A DNA stretch of 64,000 bases. It comes from Knufia peltigerae (Eukaryota > Ascomycota > Eurotiomycetes > Chaetothyriales > Trichomeriaceae). The stretch's first letter is position 1; the number at the start of each line of letters is the position of its first letter. The notes beneath the pieces were generated by a model. That model was given only the letters and a program-made list of their open reading frames with translations, did no database searches and was not told where the DNA came from. Below are positions 42,883 to 52,733 of this stretch, in pieces. Made by a program: the position numbers and the translations under genes. Where the stretch lies: NCBI GenBank assembly GCA_030247855.1, contig JAPDRN010000147.1, forward strand, positions 17,147 to 81,146, read 5' to 3'.

Positions 42883-44469
42883 GTTTGCTGAGTGTTTCTC
42901 ATAACATCTGGAGGCCTCTCTCTCTCTCTATGGTATCTGTAGATCCCGACAAGAGGAGAAAAGAGCCGGGAGGCGGGGGGGGAGGAACAAAGTACCTACA
43001 ACTGGTTCACGTAAATCGAACACTCACGGTATGTTTCCACCCTTGTATTGTCCTGGGGTTCCCTCTAGGATGCATGCAACACGTGCTCAACTCCACTGAC
43101 CGGGAGCGGGAGCTCGATCGAGAAGGAAAATTCCTGTGTCGAGGCCCACAAGCTTCTGCGAAGCTCCAGAAGTCGCCGTGTCGGCTGCATGTCCAAGGGC
43201 TAAGGTGACTGTATCACACCCCATGCTGCCGGCTGATACCGGGATTATGCTGCAAGTGATAGTTGGAGCTTATGCCGACGCTGAGGGAGGGAATTTCTGC
43301 CGGTCGCTCTGCGCGGACGAATCTAATCGTTTCGGTCGCGGAGGCCTTGCCAAAAGAACACGGTATGGGGGATAAGATTGACGGTGGCGTCTGAAAAATA
43401 CCACGTGGTAATCTCGCGCTGGGACCGTTGAGTGATCAATGGGACACCATGATTGACGGCTAGTGATGGGGATTGTTCCGCCTCAGATGACCAGATTGGC
43501 TGTAACAAGTGTTGTACACCCTCGATCCTTCGGCTGGTGGTTGCAAAAGACCGAGCCGCAGAGGTGTGAGGTCGCAGGACTAGAAATAGCCAAGGACGCC
43601 ACCGGAGGCCCTGATGCTGTACAGTACAGTACTCCGTAAAGATGTTGCAGTTCACGGTAGTTGGCTGTAAGCGAGGGGTGGTGATTGAGTAATGAATTGA
43701 TGGTCTGGAAAAGCCATCTAGATCGAAATGTTTGCACTCCGTACGGACCTCGGCGCTCATCACGCACTGTACAGTCCTTATCGTCTTCTTACCTGGTAAT
43801 TACAGATATGATGTGAGGATTCTGACTCCGTAGTAGATGCATAAATACCGTGGAGTGTGGATACGAGTCAACACTACAACATGCGAGAGGATCAAGGACT
43901 GTCTTCAAAGTAGAAAAGGGAAGTCGGCGAGGTTGCAACTTCATTTCTCCCAAGGTCGAAGACGTCTTCATGACCCATATGAATGATATAAGTCACAAAA
44001 ATCATACAGTTCACCCTTCGCCCTCAAATCGAGCACTCCCGCTCTTCCGTCTTCTCTTCCCTTTGCAACGCTACTCAACTCATCTCAAGTATTTTAGTTG
44101 CATCTCTAGGCTGTTGGAAACCCACCTGTTCCTGCCACGTCCCACCGAGATCATTGGTTATGAATCTTCACTGTTACACCTGACAAGTGTTCGCTTCCCA
44201 GGCACAATGCGAATCACCACACACCTTACTCCGTACAAACTAGGTGCATCCCTGCCTTCCAGTATCGGTGCCAACCGAGGCGAACCTCTGCGTGTCCAAT
44301 GCCATCAACTGCCGCGATCCCCGTTGAGCCATTAGGTAGGCTAAATCTTTCGCACCTCCTAGGATAGGCGGTTGTAAGAAGTGAAGAAGATGATGATCAA
44401 AACGGCGCTTCTCTTTACCATTTTCCTTGCTCACTAGATTGTCTCAATTAACCTGAAACCCCCAAAAAA
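42883..44469. promoter_or_regulatory. Divergent region between the LaeA-like and O-methyltransferase genes
   Basis: A 1.6-kb shared upstream region. It contains an unusual density of the dispersed word: TACTCCGTA at 43630-43638 and 44227-44235, CACTCCGTA at 43735-43743 and GACTCCGTA at 43824-43832. It also has a CT microsatellite near 42917-42928 and a G-run near 42972-42986. ORFs of 146 and 161 codons (43323-43763 minus, 43850-44335 plus) show no protein features. Confidence 0.45.
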
Positions 44470-45873
44470 ATGTCCCCGACTACCCAAGACGACGGTGAGA
44501 AACTGCAAGATCTGGTCGAGCAGCTCTCCGAAGCCGCCAAAGGCTACGATGCGAGTCCCGGAGCTGCGGGCTACATCTCGCGGACGAGTGTATCGCAAGT
44601 TGCAAAGGAAATCGTTCGACTGATGATGGCACCGTCCGACATGTCCATGCATCATGCTGCCAATGTAAGTGTGAAAATTGTATACTTCCATGAAACCGGT
44701 ACGGAGTTACACACGAGCTCATCCAGGTCGCAACCGCCCCCCTTTAGATGCTCGAGATCGTGGCGGTACGCACCATGCTGTCACTGGGCGTGTTCGAAAA
44801 GATCCCCCAAACAGGTTCGATATCACTGGCAGATCTCTCGGCCGCCACCAATGTCCAGGACTCGTTTCTGGAAAGACAACTTCGAATGCTCGTCGGCACG
44901 GGCTTCCTCGACCAGACGCCAGACTACGAGTACGTGCACACCAAATTCTCCAAAGCCTACATTCAGGTACCGGGACCTGGCAACTTTTTCCAATTCATGT
45001 AAGTCTGTTTTTCCACTAATTTTGTGTCATTCTTCATGAACCGAGCCGTTCAATTTTAACCACAAGTCAAAAAGGAACGACGAATGTTTATCTACTCTCG
45101 TACATTTTCACCAATACATCAAGGACAGAGGCGACGTCCCCGTCCACGAACCCGACGATCCTCTCCGCAACCCCTACACCCACCGGCACGGCCAGGACGG
45201 CGTGCCCGTCTGGCAGATCATGGCTCAGTACCCCGACCGCCTCAAGGCCTTCCAGCTCGGCTTCATGTCTCAAGAAGATTCCGTGCCCATCATCGGCTTC
45301 TACGACTTTGCCGGTCTCTACGATGCCGAAAATGACGGCGACCGGGTCACGCTCGTCGACCTCGGCGGCGGACAGGGCCAGTCGATCGCCCAGATGCTCA
45401 AGGCGTTCCCCAGCCTCAAGCCGGACCGCATGGTGCTCCAGGACCTCCCCGAGCCCATCGCCCAAGCAGAAGAGTCGGCCGGCACTTCCTCACTGCCCAA
45501 AGGGTTCAAGGCCATGGTCCACGACTTTTGGACCCCCCAGCCCGTCAAAGGCGCCAAGGCGTACTTCTTCCGACGCATCATGCACGACTACTCGGACGAG
45601 AACTGTTCCAAGATTCTGTCGCACGTCCGCGACGCCATGGCCCCCGACTCCAAAGTGCTCATCGCCGACATGGTCATGCCGAAACGTGTCCACGAGGCAG
45701 ATTTGCCCGCCGCCGCGATGGACAATTGCGTCATGGTCATGGGTGGGAAGGAACGTACGGCCGAGGGGTTCGAGAAAATCCTGGACGATGCCGGTTTGAA
45801 ATTGGAAAAGATCTGGCAGAGCAGGGAAGGCGGTGCGGCTGGAAACATCGTCGAAGCTAAATTAAAATTCTGA
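44470..45873 (+). CDS. SAM-dependent O-methyltransferase (plant/fungal COMT type)
   Basis: Three exons, 44470-44664, 44748-44998 and 45075-45873, encode 414 residues; introns are 83 and 76 bp and phases agree. The N-terminal winged-helix dimerisation domain is in exons 1-2 (VRTMLSLGVFEKIPQTGSIS, then LSAATNVQ). The catalytic domain in exon 3 has SAM motif I LVDLGGGQGQSIAQML, the VLQDLPEPI loop, and the RRIMHDYSDENCSKIL segment with the candidate catalytic His. Relatives act on phenolic hydroxyls in polyketide pathways such as sterigmatocystin/aflatoxin. No polyketide synthase or other backbone gene is nearby, so the substrate is unknown. Exon 3 is notably GC-rich. Confidence 0.88.
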
Positions 45874-46250
45874 AACTGTTGAAGTCCTGCATGGGCAGAC
45901 GGAGAAAATTTCTTCGAAGGTCAACTAGATTATCATTGATCTGTAAACCTGTGGTCTGTCTTTTGGGCCAGTACAGACAGACCTTTGCTGTCGGCCAGGC
46001 CCATACCATACCGTGAAACGTTTCTCTCCCATTCGGATCTGAGCCTGTCTGAACGCCGAATGCTATGCAAAGTCCAATCCCACAAAGTACCCCAGTACCT
46101 GATATTTATTGTACACTCCCGTACGAATGACACGCCTTCCTCCATCACAAATCCGTGAGAAAATGCGTAAGTAGATTCCGTTTTTGACATGCTGCCCTTC
46201 ATCCCGTTTGCCAACTGTCGCAAGGCAGACCTACTCATGGCGGGGGAGTT
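45874..46250. other. Convergent 3' region
   Basis: Lies between the O-methyltransferase and the unrecognised basic protein. Nothing supported. Confidence 0.5.
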
Positions 46251-47535
46251 TTATCCCTTTTTCCCCGAATTCGCCTGTTTGCCCGGCTTTTTCTTCCCTG
46301 TCCCATCTCCGGCCCCAGTTTTTATCTTGAGCTTCAGTGTAGGTTCGTTACTGGCGTCCCGTGCATTCTTCGTCGGCGTAACTTGAATCGTGTCCCCGTT
46401 TGTATCTTTCGACGGACTCTCGTCGTCCTGGTCGTCCACATTGTTCGTTTCCCGCAATTTACTGGGACCAGTGCCGGCTTTCTTGTCCCTCTTGATCTCG
46501 GCTGCGGTCTTTTGCTTCTTCTTGGTGCTGCCAGTATTATCGTCGTCCGCCTTACGTTTGGTGCCGTTGGCGGTTGGCTTGGGCGAGTTGGCACGACTGT
46601 CTCGTGGAGTACCACCGATTTTGGCATTTGCCTCTCGGCCAGCAGCGCGGTCTTTCTTCAGGAAGCAGCTTCCGTTGAGATGTGTGGCAAATACATTGAC
46701 CGACTTCCAGTGGTCACCCAGGTGGGATTCTCTGTTGGGACACTTGGCGGCGGGATAGTCGATTTCTTTGAATTCGAAAGAGTCGTTGGGTTGGCCTGAC
46801 GAAGGCGTAAGAGGGTCCGAGTTTTCCGAGGCTGGTGACGCCGGATCATTCTTCTTTCCCTTGCCTTTGCCCTTGGCTTGTCCTTTCATTTTGACGCCTT
46901 TCTTACGTTGGCCATGGACATCGTGCTTGTCGATGATGATCATGGGCTCGGTCTTGCAATACTGTTCATTCGCATCTGGGACCGGCCGAGAATTGAAGCC
47001 CACCCTTGGATAGAGAAGTCTCCGCAAACGACAATTTGGACATCTGATGTGTTTGACTGTCTTCATCGGGTTGCCCTTGAATTGGACCTGTGAACCTTGT
47101 AGCACGGCGGCATCTGTTTCGACGGGATCACTAGAATCATCGACTTGTCCATTTGGATCGTCCTCAAAAGGTTTCTTTCCTAACTTTTCGGCGCGCTGCT
47201 CAACTTCAACAACAGCCGTTTGCATCCGAGCAATCTTTTCTTCTTGGTGGATATCCAGAAGAATATCATGCAAAATGCTCTCTATGGATTGCTCCAAGAG
47301 GTAGGATATCTGAAGGAATCAGTACTAGTATCGACTGCGGTATTGGTGCACAAACCGCCTGCTCTGTTTCAGAGGGAGACACCGTCATAGTCTTCGAGGT
47401 TGCCATTGCGGGTGGTTTTCGTTCTGGGGGCGGTGCGTCAGCCGTGATGTCTTCATCTTTGTAGAAACGTTTCCACAAGTCCACGTCGAGAACACTATTG
47501 GTAGAAAGACTAGAATATGCTCTTGGGGGACCCAT
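46251..47535 (-). CDS. Unrecognised basic protein with Cys/His clusters, probably nuclear
   Basis: Two exons, 47535-47356 and 47309-46251, join through a 46-bp intron (GTTTGT..TTCAG) into 412 residues. The N-terminus (MGPPRAYSSLSTNSVLDVDLW) and a helical segment (YLLEQSIESILHDILLDIHQ) look conserved. Around residues 145-180 there is CPNCRLRRLLYPR followed by a single Cys near PMIIIDKHDVHG. Around 245-275, CPNRESHLGDHW...HLNGSC gives a C..H..H..C pattern like a C2HC knuckle. The rest is Lys-rich and low-complexity with several basic NLS-like runs (KRKADDD, KKKQKT). A chromatin or transcription role is plausible but inferred only from composition. I do not recognise a named family. Confidence 0.7.
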
Positions 47536-48392
47536 CTTGCCGGATTTCTGAAAGCCCAGTGCGAAACTGCGCAGGTTTCTCGCGAACAGGTATACCAAAA
47601 TGAAAGGAAACGCTCAAACATAAACATAGCCATGATGTTGTTGGGTTGAATACTTCGTAGACCTCCCATTGACGAACGCAGGTGTTGAACAATAGCATAT
47701 TCAGGACAAGCTTATTCACTTACTATTTCGGTCTTGTGAATAGATAAGTATTGTTCCATGCACACCTCAATCGGCGTCAATTTGTACCCGCACCCTATAA
47801 GTTTTTTTTCTTTACCCTAGCCAGCCATGTGCCTGAATACAAGGCTGATAGGTTTCTTCCTCTTTGTCGCTACCAGATCACAAATAATTATAAGTCGTAT
47901 GTATATCTATAGCACTCGTAGGAGGTGTTCGAGAGCGAGGCTCGTGAGGGCCGTGTTTGTGGCCTCGGCGGTTGGTCGGATGAATGGTCGGACGCCAGGG
48001 AACTGATGCGGCGGAACGGCTTCGGAGTCGGGGAGTTCTCTATACAAAGACCTCACAGTATAGCGAGCCCTTACAGGAAGACAAGCGAGCCTTGCGGCGT
48101 GGAGGGGAAGTACCAACAGGAAGCTGTCGTCAAGGCGCAGGCAAAAGATTGTCAAAGGCTGGTGGCTCACGAGCGTTTTGGGGCTTGAAAGGGCAGATCC
48201 AAGCCATCGATAAGCTCCTTCTAGCGCCGGCAACAGCCGCCCCTGCATTTCCTCCATCGTCGCGTAATAAAGTGGCCACGACATATTCTTTCCACAGCCT
48301 TGCAGTGTCTCGAATGCGAAGAGTAACACGAGACCATTCCCGACGAGATCATGGTGTCTGCCAGATGCTACTCGTGGTGGTGTTAGTGAAGG
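47536..48392. other. Divergent upstream region
   Basis: Between the basic protein and the GNAT gene. A 140-codon minus ORF (47907-48329) is open but lacks recognisable domains, and it overlaps what should be the GNAT 5' UTR. I leave it unannotated. Confidence 0.4.
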
Positions 48393-49250
48393 ATGCCACA
48401 GCCGACTCTTCTGTCGTACTTCTCTAAGCCGACGTCAACCTCCGCTGGTGCGCACAACGTCGTGGGTGCAGACGAACACCTTCGCGTCAATACAGCACAC
48501 AACAATTCATCCAGCAAGACAGAAAGTCAGTCGAACGAACCGAGTATTGTAAGCTCGCTTCTCGACCAGGCTTCTGCATCCAGGGCGGCCAAGACAACCT
48601 CGTCAGAACCCACTCCTGATAACACGAAAGACGCCAATATCAACGGCACCTCACACGACTCTATCACCAACGTCTCTCTGGGGGCAATTGAAGGGTTCAG
48701 CAATGCCGATAAATTCGCTCAAATTGTGGTAGTTCCACACCGTCCAGAGGCCGTCATCGTTCCCGTTCAGCAAGCCCATCTCCCAGCTATTCAACGCCTG
48801 ACCAGCACGACATTGCCAGTCCACTATAATCAGTCATTCTTCACTTCAACACTGACAGACCCAGTTGCATCTCAGTTGTCTAGAACCGTGCTGTATCACT
48901 CCGAACCGGTGGGTTGGATCAGATGCCGACTTGAATCTTGCTCGCCGACCACCAACACAGGTCTGAGTAAGAACGCGCCGTCGCAGATCTATATCCAGGC
49001 CCTGGCTCTTCTAGCACCCTATCGGAGTCTCGGACTTGCCACCTCTCTTCTGGAAACCGTCCTGTCATCGTCAATCGCCAAATCATCAGGGACGGTGTGC
49101 ATCTACGCTCATGTGTGGGAAAGGAACGAAGATGCGTTGGACTGGTACGCCAAACGTGACTTCAAGCGTGTTATGCTGGTCGACATGTACTACCGAAAAC
49201 TCAGGCCTGCAGGGGCATGGATCGTAAGGAGAGAATTGAATTGGCCTTGA
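48393..49250 (+). CDS. GNAT N-acetyltransferase (Naa50-like) with N-terminal PIP-box-like motif
   Basis: Single-exon gene of 285 residues. The C-terminal half (about 110-280) is a GNAT fold most like Naa50-type N-terminal acetyltransferases: AVIVPVQQAHLPAIQRL, LPVHYNQSFF, an IYIQALALLAPYRSLGLATSLL block (acetyl-CoA pyrophosphate loop RSLGLA), and AHVWERNEDALDWYAKRDFKRV. The first ten residues, MPQPTLLSYF, contain a perfect PCNA-interacting motif Qxx(L)xx(Y)(F) followed by SKP. About 100 low-complexity Ser/Thr/Asn residues separate it from the catalytic domain. The ATG has a good AAGGATGCC context and there is no upstream in-frame alternative. The substrate is not known; PCNA binding is inference from the motif. 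Confidence 0.82.
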   Translation: MPQPTLLSYFSKPTSTSAGAHNVVGADEHLRVNTAHNNSSSKTESQSNEPSIVSSLLDQASASRAAKTTSSEPTPDNTKDANINGTSHDSITNVSLGAIEGFSNADKFAQIVVVPHRPEAVIVPVQQAHLPAIQRLTSTTLPVHYNQSFFTSTLTDPVASQLSRTVLYHSEPVGWIRCRLESCSPTTNTGLSKNAPSQIYIQALALLAPYRSLGLATSLLETVLSSSIAKSSGTVCIYAHVWERNEDALDWYAKRDFKRVMLVDMYYRKLRPAGAWIVRRELNWP

Positions 49251-49735
49251 AGCAGTTACCACCAATTCAAGATGTGATGGTCTGGGATGATTAGAGAGCA
49301 AAAACAGCTTGAGAACTATCGCCCTCGCGAAGTACATCGAAGCTTTCACACCAAGAAGGGCCGAGGATTCCAGTGACCGTTCTCGGCGAGCCACTATGGC
49401 CATCGAGTTCCTTTCCACATAGACACAACCCAGCTCCAGGTCGTGGTCAGGCATTCTGGAAAGGAAGCAGTAAGAGACTTCAAGCCGACGTTGTACGCCA
49501 GCTGATGCTCTTAAGTCATTATAGCTTCTTCACGACGTCTATCACCGCTATAGATTCGGCAAAACTCGGCTCGTAAAACCGAACCAGAAGATGGTTCAAA
49601 GGAAGCAATAATCGTATCCATATCCACGCATGGCTTTCTCTAGGTATATACAATCGGTTTTTTTTGGAAGGGGTTCGACCTTCTCCCACAGTCCTCCTGC
49701 TCTCGCGACATGGCACACACACAAGAAGAACCACA
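49251..49735. other. Convergent 3' region, GNAT / MIC19
   Basis: Contains no supported gene; a T-run near 49658-49666 may belong to the MIC19 3' end. Confidence 0.5.
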
Positions 49736-50613
49736 TCATAGTACAGACGAAACATAACTCTCTTCCATTTTCCGTACGGCCCGCTTGAATATCTCCACCT
49801 CTTTCCAGCAGTCGAGTGGCTTCCGGTCGTTTATCCGTAGGCAAGAAATGACATCTTGTCTCCTGTTTTGGGGGGTAGTCATGGTTAGCTTTCGCAAACT
49901 TCTGTTTCCCTCTTGACTCGCAACACGTTTTGAAAGGGTGGAAATGGAAACCCCAAAGAAGAAAACGTACGCTGATTCCACCTCGCCCGGCAAGTCCTTG
50001 AGGATCTTTCTCTGACTGAGCGTCTGTTTTAACTTTTCAATCTCCTGTTGCACCTTGGCCGACGTCTGCGCCTTGCGCTCCTTCTCCTCGCCGCTCTCCA
50101 ACAGATCCTTGGGCGACAAGGACGGCATCTGAAGTAGGGAGTTGCCCGAGGATGAGGAGTCAGACGACGATGACGAACCGAGGGCTTCCCCGGCCGCGGC
50201 GATCCTCTTGCGCGCTTCCTCCACCGCCGAAGATTCGTGTTGTTTGATCTTTTCGAGCTCGGCCGCGACTCGTTGTGCGATGTGCAGTTCTAACGTCTTT
50301 GCTCGTGTCGAGTTTGTCTGTGAGGGAATAAGTTTAGTATACATGTTACATGTTTGCGCCTTCAAGCACAACGGCCCGGGAACTGGAGGTCCTTACTTCT
50401 GATGAAGCTTGGAGAGAGTCGATGAGCCTAACAAACAAGACAAAAAGTCAGCCCGGCCCGTGAACCCCCCAACAACGATTCATTTTTCCACCCTTAGAAC
50501 AGTCACCCATACTATCCGTAGCGTGCGACTCACTCTTGCGAAAATTGGATCGGGGTGTCGCTGGTGAAGACATGCTTGGCCGAGTCGTCCTGCTTGGACT
50601 GTCCTGCGCCCAT
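49736..50613 (-). CDS. MIC19: MICOS complex subunit MIC19 (CHCH protein)
   Basis: Peripheral inner-membrane subunit of MICOS that shapes crista junctions. Four exons, 50613-50534, 50427-50397, 50317-49971 and 49862-49736, encode 194 residues. The start MGAGQSK supplies a Gly2 suitable for N-myristoylation, as in known Mic19. A central coiled-coil (AQRVAAELEKIKQHE and neighbours) and a Ser-rich linker precede the C-terminal CHCH-like helix pair, SCLRINDRKPLDCWKEV. Here the two cysteines are ten residues apart (CX10C), as in fungal Mic19, rather than canonical twin CX9C. The last intron (49863-49970) is 108 bp, a multiple of three, and free of in-frame stops, so its retention would only insert 36 residues. 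Confidence 0.88.
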
Positions 50614-51284
50614 GGTTGCGACTCTGAATTTTGTAGGGTTCGGATCGTGGCTCTATGACATGTCCCGGAAATAAAAAGAAGCTCGCGTGAGGTCGTTATA
50701 GCAGGAAGGTCTGGGTTGTGGCGTCGTTGAATCGTCTTCTGGTTTCCTCTACCGCTACGCCGAACCCAGAGCTCCCGAATGCTTTTTGTTTTGCGGCTGA
50801 ATCGCGGAATGTTGATCTTGGTTGTATGCTTCGCACTAGCGGGAACTTGTATTACGGCAAAGCATTACAACACGAGTTTCCCGCTACACACATTTGTAGG
50901 GTTATTCACTTCTATGCTTCTTGTTTCCAACAAAATGGTCATGATCCTTTCCAGATGACTTGATTCAATACGACTTGACACTGTTTCATATTATTGAATC
51001 AACCATGAACATACAGATTAATTCTTAAACGATGAATCAACCAGCAGACAACTCACGCAACAAGTAAATCCTGGAACTCATGTCGACCGACGATGGTAGT
51101 TCTAAAACATGCTAGACACACACCGGCATAACCTATATTCTTTTTTCCAAACTACATGTATCTATCTATTCCTTTCTGATATATGCCTTTGCCCATATAG
51201 CTCGTTCCCGAACATGTCGTTCGTGCACTGCATGACCCTGTTGCCTTCATCAACAACATATGTTTTTCTGTGCCCGTCGAAAAA
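50614..51284. other. MIC19 promoter and acetyltransferase 3' flank
   Basis: No gene. The left end should hold the MIC19 promoter; the AT-rich right part (50980-51030) is unremarkable. Confidence 0.45.
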
Positions 51285-52192
51285 TCATCCCTGCCTCTCT
51301 CTTGCCACGAAACTCGCCCTCTCATTTCTCATGTCCTCCAACGCCGTGACCGTCTTGACCACTTTGGCCGGAGACCCCATGGCGACGCTCCAGTCCGGGA
51401 TGTCTCGACTGACCACGCTCCCGGCGCCGATCGTGCATCCTTTACCGATGGTCACTCCCGGCAGGATGACCGTCTGCCCACCGATCCAACAGTCGTCGCC
51501 GATCGTGACCCTGCGAGCAAACTCGACATTGTCCCGGCGCGAGGCGACCTCGGTCTCGTGCGTGGCGGCAAATATGCTGACGAACGGACCGACCATGACA
51601 CGGTCGCCGATGGTGACGATTGAACAGTCGAGGATTGTGAGACTTTGCGTTGCCGAATAAGGGAACTCGTTAGCCAACACCATCACCGTCACCGACGTCG
51701 TTCAGAAATGGAAACGGAATCTCCAAGGGCGAGAATAAAAGGCTCCAAGCAGGAACTCACTTGACACCGGCATAAAACCTCTCCCCAAGCAAAACATTAC
51801 AACCGTAATCCAAGTAGAATGGCGGTTCGATGAAGGCGTCCTCTCCCACTCGGCCCAAAATGTCCTTGAGCATCTCGAACCTCGCCTGTGCCCCTTGCTG
51901 CATGGTCGAGTCGGGGTCGTCCAAACCCGGAAACTGGGTGTTGTACCGATGATACCACTTTCGGGCCCTCCATCGGGAAGTTTCAAGTTCGGGGATGAAA
52001 GCGTCGTACCTGTTGTAGAGGAAAGACGAATCGTTGGTGTGCTGCCTTCAAAATTTGGGTAGACGGAGGAACATGATCAATAAACACTCACAACATCCCC
52101 GATATCATTCTCTCATAGTCATCGCACCAAGGGACGTGCTCGAGACCTCGAGCGATTCGAATGACCTCCTGGTCTTTCTCGGTGGCCGCCAT
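51285..52192 (-). CDS. Maltose/galactoside O-acetyltransferase-type protein (NodL/LacA family)
   Basis: Left-handed beta-helix acetyltransferase that transfers acetyl from acetyl-CoA to sugars. Three exons, 52192-52092, 52009-51761 and 51642-51285, give 235 residues (introns 82 and 118 bp; the last acceptor is CAAAG). The N-terminal Mac domain includes EHVPWCDDYERMISGML and the YRYNTQFPG-like segment. The hexapeptide-repeat region holds LDYGCNVLLGERFY, ILDCSIVTIGDRVMVGP, the catalytic-His block SIFAATHETEVASRR, and DDCWIGGQTVILPGVTIGKGC. GAGSVVSRDIP and GSPAKVVKTV close it. Length and motif order match the family. The physiological sugar in fungi is unknown. Confidence 0.9.
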
Positions 52193-52733
52193 GGCTTCGA
52201 GCTTCCTCTGTGTAAAAGTTTGTCAAGTCGTAAATCGATGCAAGTGATGTCGTCCTTGCCAGAAACAAAGGTAGAGAATATATATATATGTACATACGTA
52301 CGTATATACATCCTCTGCCCAGACCGGCTACGATGCTGTCATTATCGGCTTCGACCAACTAGGAAATCTACCCTCCCGCAAGCTTCGCGATATCGGACCA
52401 GCATATCAACAAGAAACGTTACAAAGTAATAACAATCTCCAGAATCATAAAGTGCACTTTTGATTAGACGAAGCTGAATTACTATTACAAGAACGTCATT
52501 CCTATGTATTCAGGTTCTTGAGCACTAACTCTCCAGTATCCCATTTCGCTGCCAATACCAGCATACTGCGATGGTCTTCGTAATGGATGAAAAAGCCGCG
52601 CTGTCATCCCATATCCCATATGTATCTTACTCACAACAATCTTGTCCAAGAACCGTTTCAAGCGAATGTACAAAAGACCTTGGGCACCTTGCACAAGTCC
52701 AAGAATATGTCCCCAGTACCAATTCAATTCCCC
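52193..52733. other. Short intergenic region with AT microsatellite
   Basis: Contains a TA/TACG simple-sequence tract (about 52278-52309) in the leader of the acetyltransferase gene, plus the 3' flank of the kinase gene. No gene. Confidence 0.5.

Noticed and set aside
43850..44335. 161-codon plus ORF upstream of the O-methyltransferase
   Set aside because: No recognisable protein features, in an intergenic region rich in dispersed words.
41890..45873. Complete secondary-metabolite gene cluster
   Set aside because: No polyketide synthase, NRPS, terpene cyclase, transporter or pathway regulator in the window; only two methyltransferases.
47907..48329. 140-codon minus ORF
   Set aside because: No domain, and lies in the expected 5' region of the GNAT gene; cannot be supported.
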